Below, one piece after another: positions 47,501-59,500 of a stretch of DNA of 64,000 nucleotides. The notes under the pieces are model-generated. The model had not been told where the DNA came from. It was given only the letters and a program-made list of their open reading frames with translations, and made no database searches. This DNA comes from Agapetus fuscipes (Eukaryota > Arthropoda > Insecta > Trichoptera > Glossosomatidae), in contig OX637345.1 in assembly GCA_951799405.1 (NCBI GenBank), positions 11,966,001 to 12,030,000 of the forward strand. The letters run 5' to 3'. Position 1 is the stretch's first letter. Each line of letters begins with the position of its first letter. The translations under genes were made by a program, and so were the position numbers.

Positions 47501-50500
47501 ATTCACTTCAATATGTAAATTGGGAAGTTTTTTGTAAAGTCATATAAGCTAACGTTTTGACCGGTCCGAAGTGGCTAACACTTCTGACTCGTTAATGGAA
47601 GGTTGTGGGTTTAACTCCCGGCGGAGCACAAAAAAATATACCATTTATATTTTCAATTACGCTCTTCGCTGGGTGAAAAATTCACATTCCTTTAAAAAAG
47701 ACCGGTCACTGAATGTCCATCCAGCATTACAGCAACTGGGTCTTGCTTGAGAATTGGCGCTTTCTACAGCGACGATCAAGCTCGCGGAGGGCTTTTGAGG
47801 TGTGATTCAAACAAAAACAGCGCTCATCAAATAAATCATCCTAATATCATTATTATTATTATTGAAAATACATGTTTAAAAAACAAATCAGGGTCTTCTG
47901 CTTCCATACCGTTAAGAGGTAATGACCAAACGTAGCGCATGGCATATCCTCTCACATTGTTTTCTCCCATACTTCGCTTATTAAATTCCAATGCCGCAGT
48001 GATGAGCAGACCTAATCGATGAGAATTTCCATAACCCAGTTGTTCTGCTGCCAGGGCTTATTAAGTAACTATAAAAATTGACCAATTTCATCGTTAAAAA
48101 ATTTACAAAAAAAATATATAGTAGGTACCAATCGGGTTATTGAACTTTGTTGACAATTATATTTTGACTACAAATAAATTTGCCCATCATGGTAATACTC
48201 CTTAAAGAGAAACAGAAGCTGAATTTTTAATCCATATCTATAATTTTAAGCTGCAAATACATAATATGAACATACAAAAAGGTATGTTGTTTATAGGCAG
48301 TACAACGTGTGTCGGGTCAACTAGTTTAAATAAATAAAGACAAAGTAAGAGTAAGTCCTCTATTTCACAGACTTTTATGTGGTCTTCCAGCTGGACGTTG
48401 ACAAATTGTCATCTCATAAGCTACGGTGTGAGTGAGTCTATCATTGCTCATTCTGGAGACATGGTCTCTCATCTTACTATGTCCTCTATTTCACAGACTT
48501 TTATGTGGTCTTCCAGCTGGACGTTGACCAATTGTCATCTCATAAGCTACGGTGTGAGTGAGTCTATCATGGCTCATTCTGAAGACATGGTCTCTCATCT
48601 TACTATGTCCTCTATTTCACAGACTTTTATGTGGTCTTCCAGCTGGACGTTGACCAATTGTCATCTCATAAGCTACGGTGTGAGTGAGTCTATCATTGCT
48701 CATTCTGGAGACATGGTCTCTCATCTTACTATGTCCTCTATTTCACAGACTTTTATGTGGTCTTCCAGCTGGACGTTGACCCAGACTGGAGCCATTTACA
48801 GTTGTATGAATGACCGATTGTATTTTCAATAAACTGTCGCGTCAGGTGCGTTTTATTCGAATATCAGAATAATTGACTTATTCCTTGTTTGCGATCGAAC
48901 CCACTTTTTTGCATTGAACCCACTTTTTTGCGTTGATCTGTAATAATATTGTGTTCATTTATAATGACAAAAGAGCTAAACCGACTATATTCATACAAGC
49001 TTACAGAGATCAAGCTTTTTTCATACGTTAAACAAAGACAGGGATACATTTCTCAATAACGGTTGCGTAACAGAGTTTACTTCATCAATGCCTAATAATA
49101 ATAACCTACTGCCACACACAGATGGCAGCAGCACGACTTTTGATGGGGGGAAATTTAAAAAGACGAATGACTTTAAATGTCTGTAATCTACCCAAAAATA
49201 TTCATTATTTGCATTTCTGATGGTACGCATGCTTAGCTTTTTAGCTTGTATGATAGTCACGCCACTGTTTTTATAGTGGTATAACAAAAGCACCAAATAT
49301 TGATTTAGAGCTGCTAAATCGAAAGTAAAAAATACCTACATCGCCGTTCTCCGATGGAATATATTGTGGTGCATCAGTACAGAAGATGAAAGAAAACCAG
49401 ATATCTGAAGTCAGATATAAAAAGATAATTCGAAAATTGTGCGTGCCCACCCCTAGTACCTAGTGGGCCCGCGCGAACGAGTGGGAGTATAAAACGCGTA
49501 CGCCGCGCTCCAGCCAGACAGACACACTGAGACCACGGAACGAGCAACATACATACCGCGCTCCCGCCAAAATTGCAAGCCGTCTCGCGTTCCCGCCGAG
49601 TTCCAAGCAGAGACGCAAAACTACTTTGCACCGTCGCCTGGACGTCTCCGCAGTTCACTACATCATCACCAGAGAAACTTCGAGACCACCGAGCGGACAT
49701 CTACATCTCCCGCCAAAATCTCAAGACATCTCTCGCGTTCCCGCCAATTTCCAAGCAGAGACGACATCTTACCTCGTGCCTTCGCCTGGACATCTCCAGC
49801 TTCATCATATCTTCACCTGGACATCTCCAGCTTCGCCACATCTTTACCTAGAAGATTCCCAAGACCTCGCCCGGAACAGACTTGAGGCAACCGTCTCCTA
49901 CAGCACACTGCTCACATCACAACTCAAAAGGTCCTTCTTAGGGCCACTTTTAATTTTCCTCAAAAGTTTACAGTTTTTCTCCTGCTCACAACAAAAGGTC
50001 CTTGTTAGGGCCAATCCGAACTTCCTCAAAAGTTTACATGGTTTCTTCCTAATTGCCACTTTCCATATTTCCTTTCCTTCCCCCACTTCAAGCATCAAGC
50101 ATCCTGCTCGCCTCACAAGCAAGGCGGATTAAGGAGGACTTCCGCCTGGACGCAGCTTGAAGACCGGAAGATTGCAACCAAGACAACATTTTGAATTACC
50201 TTTGATTGAACAGTACTGACTGCATTAAAAATATACACTTTCAAATACGGGCTTTCATTCACACCACACACACTCAACCTCCAAAATATTATAACATGCG
50301 TTTATTTTATTGGCTAAGGTTTTAAAACCCTGCCTTACGTCAACTATGAATTATTAAAATGGTATATTTTACAATACCTGTCCCTTGCTGGCATAGGTTT
50401 CAAATAACAAACTTCCTGTTCAATTAAAAAAAAAATGCATTCAGCCCGGTAACTAAACAAATTATCTATGTAAAAATAATATGCACTATGTGCCTTTATT

Positions 50501-53500
50501 CCCAAAAATGGATAATTTTCTCTGTCCTTGTAACTGTATCCTGCCTTTATTCCACTAGGGGTGGCCAGTAACAGTGTACACGTGTAAGAATCCTGTAATT
50601 TAGAAGTGTTTTAAGAACACTGCGTTATAATTAGTTCACTTACTATGAAAGTTACACACAGTGAAATCTTTTATCCCCGATTTTTCAAATCGGCGAATCA
50701 GTATAGGTACTAATCTAATCTAAGTTGCAAAGAAAGTAACATTGGGGATTCACATTACATTATATGCATGCTCACAAGCAGACACGTATAAGTTCGCGCT
50801 TGCACATGCCGCATGTGAATTTACAACATAAAAACCCAAATCTCAAATGAACATACACCTTGCACTCTTGCCGACCTTCTCTGAGACAGAGGTGACATTG
50901 GCAAAGTGAACCATTTTCTACAGCATGGGTGGTCAGCCGCATACTAACCTATAAGTTAAGTAACATGCACAATAAATAATATTTGCCGACTTGCCGACCT
51001 TCCCTGAAACAGGGGTGACATTGGCAAAGTGAACCATTTTCTACAGCATGGGTGGTCAGCCACATACCAGGGGTGTGCATCCTATACAGGCACATGCGTC
51101 TAATGGGTAGGCAATATATGCTAAAAAGCCGCTTTATGCTTGATATTGAGTTTTAAAATTCAAAATTTAAGTACGATTAGAGCCATCGTTAGCACTCCAG
51201 TCAATTTCAAATGAGTTATTTTAAAGGAATGAGAGAAAATATTTATTCTGAAATGTATTTGCCTATACCCTATGCACGCGCCTGCCGTATACCAACCTAT
51301 AAGTTAAGGAACATACACAATAAATAATATTTTTTACAAGTAGGTACTTATTCAGGATAATGGTGGATATGTGAATGAAGATGCATTTACTACGTGCAGT
51401 TAGATGAATGAATGGAAGGAAGCTGCAGCCGTATACATTATATCACCTACTGTATAGAAGATGGCAGATCCAGTCATGCGATTCATATGAATGATCTAGG
51501 AAAGCATAGCCACCTACGATTGCAAAGCTTTGAATGTCTGAATGAAGCAAGAATCAGTAGTCCTGCGTGTTGAAAAAAATTTTTGAGTTGTTTGGGACTA
51601 GAAATGGCTATCCTTTCGCTTCCCCCCGGATGGAAGTGTATAAAGAGAACGGGTGTGAGGCTGGGTTTTCATGATGTACATAAGTTAAAACGGTTACAGC
51701 ACTGATTCCCAAAGTGTGCATATATATATATATTTGCGTTTAATTAAGGCGTGTTATAAAGCCAAAAGCCATTTTTGTTTCTTACACTTTATGATCTTAG
51801 CAAAATAGTTACAATAATGAAAAAGATCAAGCATGTTTATTAATTTTTTATCTTAATTATAAAGCTAAAACAAAATATATAACTTAAGAATTGCCACCAC
51901 AAAAATATATTTAAAAAACCGCGTTTTTTTTTAATTTTTAGCTTTTTTTTCGTGTGTGCTGTATTTTGGATTTTTTTTTTGCTTTTTAATTACAGAACTA
52001 TACATTGCTTAGGTTCCGTACTCAACATTTTTTTTATAATATCAATAGTTTTTGAGTAAATATGGAAAAACTGTGTTCTTTGATTTAATTAAAATTTAAT
52101 TCATTAAGAGTTTCAGTTTTTCCATATTTACTCAAAAACTATTGATATTATAAAAAAATGTTGAGTACGTAACCTAAACAATGTATAGTTCTGTAATTAA
52201 AAAGCAAACAAAAAAAAAAAAATACAGCACACCTGAAAAAAAGCTAAAAATGTAAAAAAACGCGTTTTTTTAAATATTTTTTTGTGGTGGCAAATCTTAA
52301 GTTATATATTTTGTTCAAGCTTTATAATTAAGATAAAAAATTAATTAACATGCTTGATTTTTTTCATTACTGTAACTATTTTGCTAAGACCATAAAGTGT
52401 AAGAAACAAAAACGGCAGATTTAGCTTTATAACACGCCTTAAACCATTTACAGAAATTATTAAACCAACGACAGAAAGAAATGGCGATTGATCTGTAATG
52501 TTGGTGGCTAGGACTAGGGTTTTTAGATTAGAATTTTGTATTATGCATTTGTTTTGATGTTTATCCATATCGTTATTTGTGATTTACAAAAATGTAATTT
52601 GTTGTTTATGTTCTTTGACTTATAGATTGGTATGTGGCTGACCAACCATGCTGTAGAAAATGATTCACTTTGCCAATGTCACCCCTGTTACAGGGAAGGT
52701 CGCAAAACTTGCAGGGCGTATGTTCATTTGATATTTGGGTTTTCATGTTGTAGGTTCATCTGCGCAACTTTGCAACTTAGATTAGATTAGATTTCCAGTC
52801 CACTGTATACGTCAATGAATTCACCACCGCATAAGTCGTCATGGCTTTTCGGACTACTGAATAGGCGGCTATGCAGTAGTCCATTTCGCGAGTTAGGTCA
52901 TAATTACACACGTCTTATATGGAGATTATCGTGTGAAGTTGGCTGTAAGGTAGAGGCATTGTGTATGCGCGCGCATACGTGAACTAAAAACAGCCACAAG
53001 TAGCACTCACAAGGCCTGGCATGGCTTCTAATTATGCGAGATGGCATTGGAATTTATAAACTAACTAGACGATGCAAAAATAATGCTTTTAACATAGTGC
53101 AGTACCTGCAGTGCGAGTTTTTTTCACAATACTCGAAGTATCGAGTATTCGAAAAAAATGTATGTGAACTTGAAAAGCACCTCTGGCAAAAAAAAATCGA
53201 AACTACTAATATCTACTCGATATTTCAAGTATTGTGAAAAAACTCGTACTACGGGTACAGGAGAGTTAACTTCCACAGAAAAGTTATGCAGAATTTAGTA
53301 AAGAAACAACTAAGGTTTAAAACAATGCTCCTAGTAGTAAGATTTATAATTTTTTTTCAATTTCATTTTAAGATATTCGGTTGTCACCAAAAAGTTGAAC
53401 AATCACGGTGTCAGTGAGTCTGGAGAGAAGTAACCCTAGATTTCGATAATCGAAAACGTATGGAATATACAACGGCACTCCTAGAGAGTGATTTAGTTTT

Positions 53501-56500
53501 CCTACATTTTTTCGATTTACGCGATAGAGGTGAGATTCACGAAATGATTTATACTCGGGGTATAAAATAATATTTTTTTTTTTTTAACAAAAATTAAATG
53601 TTGTTCATTGGTAACGGTATCAATCGAGAGCGCATGAACTGTTTTGGCTATTTTTCATCTCCCATCGATGTTTGCTATCTAGGAAAGGTTAGCGGATACA
53701 AAAAAACTTATTTATAGTAATTATCACGAAAGACTAACAAATTCGTGAAAAGCTGAACGTTTTTGTTGAAAGAAATTTGGTCTCCCTCATTTGTTTTTAT
53801 TAAGCGTAAAAGAAGAAAATGCATGAAAAAGGTGATGGATATGAAGGAATTGAAAGAGATATGTCAGGATAGGAAAAAATGGAGGCAACTCTGCAGAGGC
53901 TCTGGCCACCCCTAGCGGAATGGCGACAGAGTTACAGTTACAGTTACAGATCAGATCTGGACCAAATTTTCTGAAAACTTGTAGATAACAAGCGTGTAGT
54001 TAATGTCGATCGGATCGTAACCTATTTTTTTTCCGTATAAAATGTGTGGCCAAAATTGCTTCGCACATCGGTCCCTATTAAATTGTTGTTTAGGCAGTAC
54101 AACGTCTGTCGGGTCAGCTAGTATAATTAAATAGAGGCAAAGTAAGACCGTGTCCTCTATTTCACAGACTTTTATGTGGTCTTCCAGCTGGACGTTGACC
54201 AATTGTCATCTCATAAGCTACGGTGTGAGTGAGTCCATCATGGCTCATTCTGGAGACATGGTCTCTCATCTTACTATGTCCTCTATTTCACAGACTTTTA
54301 TGTGGTCTTCCAGCTGGACGTTGACCAATTGTCATCTCATAAGCTACGGTGTGAGTTAGTCTATCATGGCTCATTCTGGAGACAATATGGTCTCTCATCT
54401 TACTATGCCCTCTATTTCACAGACTTTTATGTGGTCTTCCAGCTGGACATAGACCAATTGTCATCTCATAAGCTACGGTGTTAGTGAGTCTATCATGGCT
54501 CATTCTGGAGACATGGTGTCTCATCTTACTATGTCGTCTATTTCACAGACTTTGGCATGGCCCTTCAGGCGTCTCATGAGCTCTTCTGTCGCCCATCTTA
54601 GTGCATAATGTGAGTACATTATCAGCGTACCTATAAAATGACATATTGTGCACATAATTCAATGCCAATTGATTATATCTCATACGCAAGTAGCCATGCA
54701 GAAATCAGCAACAGTTTTATTGGAGAAAAATTGTCAAATACGAATTTTCTCCTACAATAAAATATTGGCACTATGGCCGAGCGAGTAAACACTGGTTTGT
54801 TTGAAATAAAAACAGCCCCGCTGCGAGTCCCAGATCCCCTAACCCCATAGAGTTATAAGGTAACTAACCCTGAGTTGGTTGGGGTCACAGATCAAAGAAT
54901 AATGATCTGTGGTTGGGGTAATTGTCGTTGGGTTTCAACAATAACTCATACTGTAAAAAATGTTTCACTTTGCCATTGTCACCCCTGTGAAGGTTGGCAA
55001 AAGTTGCAGGGTTAATGTTTATTTGAGGTTTAGTTTTAATTTGTAAGTACACATTCAGCATTTGTTAGCGCGAACTTATAAGTGTCTGTTTGTTGGCATG
55101 CATTTGATATGAGTTTAAAATGTTAATATATCTTTGCAACTTAGATTATAGATTATTATAGCACAATGCATTCATTTGAAATTATGTAATTATTCATTGA
55201 TAGTGTATCCAACAGCCATTCCGCTAGGAGTAGCCAGTACCACCGCAGATGTGTCTTCACTTTTTTCTGTCCTTGCACACTTCTTTCATCTCTTTCTTCA
55301 TGCATGCCCTCCTGTTTTTCTCACTCTGGAGATTCCAGTCATTTGTAATTTGTTTATTTGATCAATGCATTATTTTCTAAGTCTTCCTCTTCCACACCAC
55401 CTTTGACATTCCCTTTTGTACACTATTTTTGTACTCACTGTTTCTGGCCAGACATAAATAGATTGGTGAATTGCATTCCTCTTCATGAAGTTTATTAGAA
55501 GGTTGATTTTTTTCCATATCTGTCTCCATTTAATATCATTTTCTGATGACTCCAACATCCCTAATGCCCCCTACTCCTGCGTTCCCACAGCTGATTTTTT
55601 AATAGTAGGTGCAGTTTCAGAGGGCTCTTGAGGTGTGATTCACACAAAAACAGCGCTCACCTAATAAATCATCCTAATATTACCATTATTTACACAATTT
55701 AAATTCCTTTATAAACACTAAATTATTGAACAATTAGGTACCTAGTTATTTTCTAATATAAAATAAATAATTATTTTTTCTTTTCAATCTTTCCTGTGGC
55801 GCTCACGATTCATTCAAATACAATTTCTTCTTGATCGTATTTAAATTAAGACAAGTTGTCGTGAATTAATAAATGTAGTTTTAATTTATTTATTTGGAAC
55901 GGTTCGTGCGCCGCTGGTTGTCAAAGTCTGAGTCATTTTTATACGGTACGGCACGCGAGCCATTCCAACAGCTGTAAAGTTTATATGAAGAAGATTCAGT
56001 GGTTGTCAAATGGGAACAATTCCATAGAAGAGTAAAAATACGTTGAGAAGAGCTTGAGTTCCTATCTTGGAAAAAAAAAAGTTTTTGCCTTCCTTTTGTT
56101 AATCTGCAATCTAAGTTGCAAAGATACATGAACATTCAAGATTCATGTTCATAAACAGATGCTTAAAAGTTAGTTTTTACACATGCTGAATGTGTACTAT
56201 AAAAGAAAAAAAAGATTAACTTCAACCCTGCTACTTCTGCCGCCTTTCCCCGGCAAAAGGGAACCAAGTTTGTACAGCATGGGGGCCAACCTCATCTTCA
56301 TCTTCTTCCTTCTTGTTCCTCATTGTTGAGGGTTGTGACCCGTGTGGAAGCAACCACTCTTCTCTTTTGACTGCGCCAGTCTCATAAACACTAAATTTGT
56401 CAACGAACCAAAACAAAAATTATTTTAAGCAAAACTAAAATGAATCCTGCTACTACTGATGCCAAAAATCGAGATTTGGTATTCATGTGTCAGAGGAGGG

Positions 56501-59500
56501 ACTTCTTCTTGGTGACTCAATCACGCCAAGAGATCCGAAGCATTTTCCGGCAAACACTTATTTCAACAGCTTTTCTTCGGCTCTCCTTCAGTGCCTGTGT
56601 GAGCAAAATTTACAACCTCATTACGAGAGGTTTTCCGTTGCATTTCATGATTTGAATATCTCTGCAGTCTCATCTTTGCCGGACGCTGTATGCCATAATT
56701 ATATAATGATAATTGTCATTGTGATGTACAGTGGTTATGTATCAGGTACTGCCGCTGAGAGACCTTGGGTTCGAATCCCAGCAGTTATCTAGTCATGTAC
56801 CGACTGCCTGTTATTCAGCGATTTATAATGCTACAGTTAAATGCAATTAAATCAGTGCCATGATAGTCTGCGAATTAGCGAGATGAGAGAAAGACTCACT
56901 CACAGCGTAGCTTATGAGATGGAAATTGGTCAACATCCAGCTGGAAGACCACGTAAAAGTCTGTGAAATAGAGGACATAGTAAGATGAGAGACCATGTCT
57001 CCAGAATGAGCCATGATAGACTCACTCACACCGTAGCTTATGAGATGACAAATGGTCAACGTCCAGCTGGTAGACCATGTAAAAGTCTGTGGAATAGAGG
57101 ACATAGTAAGATGAGATACCATGTCTCCAGAATAAGCCATGATAGACTCACTCACAGCGAAGCTTATGAGATGACAATTGGTCAACGTCCAGCTGGAAGA
57201 CCACATAAAAGTCTGTGAAATATAGGACATAGTAGGATGAGCATATGTACAAGATGGCATAAACGACGTGAAAATTGATTATTGCAAATAAACAATTTGA
57301 CCATGGTCAAGCCCGTGGTACAACCTCCAAATCACTGGAGCAAGGTGAGAATGTTCATAGACGCAATGAGGATTCAAAAAGAAAGGAACGAGAGAAGACA
57401 AACTTGTATCATGGGTAGATCGTAAGGTAACAAAACATAACTGCAAACGAAGAAGAGGAGAATTTTCAGGTGGTGGAAGCCTGTAATGACAAATTCCCTT
57501 TCGGAGAAAAGAAACGAAAGAGGAAAGACCATGTCACCAGGATGCGGCACTCCTTTGCAGGCATGATTTGCCGGGATGCCAAATTGATCAACATGAAAGT
57601 CACAAAAGATGCCAATTCACACATAGGTTGGTAGTGCTATTGGCAATATATCATAGCAACAGTGGCGTGCCTACAGTTTCTGCCATACGCATGCTGGATA
57701 ATGAAGGTTGCACTAAATTACAAATAATAAATCTTACCCCGATGTTTCTTAAACAATAAAACCTTCACACACTTAAGATCCTCACAAGGTACAACAATAT
57801 TTTCACCGGAATTAATTTTATATACTATCAAAAAAGATGGATTCGATCGCAAACAAGGAATAAGTCAATTATTTTGATATTCGAATAAAACGCACCTGAC
57901 GCGACAGTTTATTCAAAATACAATCGGTCATTCATACAACAGCTGTAAATGGCTCCAGTCTGAAATCGTAAAATTGAATGGACGAAAAGCTAAGCATATG
58001 GTGATATTATTATCATGTGTACTCCCAAGCACAATCTGTAATAATATTGTGTTCATTTATAATGACAAAAGAGCTTAACCGACTATGTTCATACAAGCTT
58101 ACAGAGATCAAGCTTTTTTCATACGTTAAACAAAGACAGGGAAACATTTCTCAATAACAGTGTTGCGTAACAGAGTTCACTTCATCAATGCCTAATAATA
58201 ATAACCTACTGCCACACACAGATGGCAGCAGCACGACTTTTGATGGGGGGAAATTTAAAAAGACGAATGACTTTAAATGTCTGTAATCTACTCAAAAATA
58301 TTCATTATTTGCATTTCTGAGGGTACGCATGCTTAGCTTTTTAGCTTGTATGATAGTCACGCCACTGCATAGCAAACATATGAACAGAGCACGTACACAT
58401 GTGTAATTGTTTTTTTTTCTTATCGTTAAGGGCCCGTAATGTTTGTTTTATCACTTTACACTTAAATAGTAGAAATACCAACAGTATACTGGGTCACAAT
58501 TGACAATAAAAAATAGTATGTGGAAGCCACGGATACCCAAGTCGATATACAGTTTAGTATTTGCGTGCACTCTATAGCAGTAAACAATCAGTTATCATAT
58601 TATCACTGGTATGGCTAAACCTCATTGATCGACCCTAGTAGAGGAGTGTCCAGTGGGAAAATACTAGGGAGACTGAAAGGATATCCAGTAGGCAATGTTG
58701 AAATGCCGATAAAAGGTCGGTGTTATGGCCGAGGGAGTCAAGTGGCTGATCTTTCTAGCTTATTTGAAATAAAATATAAATAAAAAATAGAATAATAGAA
58801 TAACGCTGCTTCGATCCTCGCTTGGGTCATTTGACCATAACTTTGATCGTGGTTCAACAGATATCATTGGGTAATTATTTATTAATAATTCATTAAAAAT
58901 ATAAAATAATTAATTATTAATTTATGATATTAATACCTGTTTCTGGTCAGGCAGAATAGGTTGGTGAATTGCATTCCTCTTCACAAATCTATTTAAAAAA
59001 CAGCTACTGGAGAAGCAGGGTCAACAAATAACTTGTTGGCAAAGACGTAGTCCGATACCGTCTCTGGCACATCACAATGGAATCGAAACGTTTTTGCACG
59101 GATGTTCCAATTTTTTTTTCCGGCGGACTAACATCATAGGGGCTGTTCATATATTACGTCATTCGCATTAAGGGGGGGAGTCTGGTCTGCGGATGATGGC
59201 AAATGATGTACGAGTACCAAAAGTGACGTCGTTTTTGTAAATATCAATTTCTACAAAATATACAAAATACTATGTAAGTAATATAACATTGTCAATTATT
59301 AAGCTCATCCATTATTACAGCAAGAGGGGGGGGGGGGTCATTAGATAATGACTATAGGATGATTGTAAGCGGGGGTGGGTCGAAAATCGGCCAAAATCGA
59401 TGACGTAATTTATGGACGGCCCCATACACAAAAATAAAACATTTGTTTGCTTTTGTCCCAGCAACCCATCGTGTGTCCCCACCAACTTTTTGTCGTTATA

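Noticed and set aside
48377..48832. Open frame of 151 codons (repeats of [20 protein letters not shown]) as a gene
   Set aside because: It exists only because the minisatellite unit is 126 bp, a multiple of three. The opposite strand makes better sense as LINE-derived sequence.
56440..56792. Gene fragment at 56.4-56.8 kb
   Set aside because: Two overlapping frames with somewhat protein-like composition, but no recognisable family, no splice context and a frameshift. Left as unassigned.
56745..56795. tRNA gene around GGGTTCGAATCCC
   Set aside because: Only a B-box-like word and a weak T-arm; no D-arm or acceptor stem could be paired. Likely a decayed tRNA-derived repeat.
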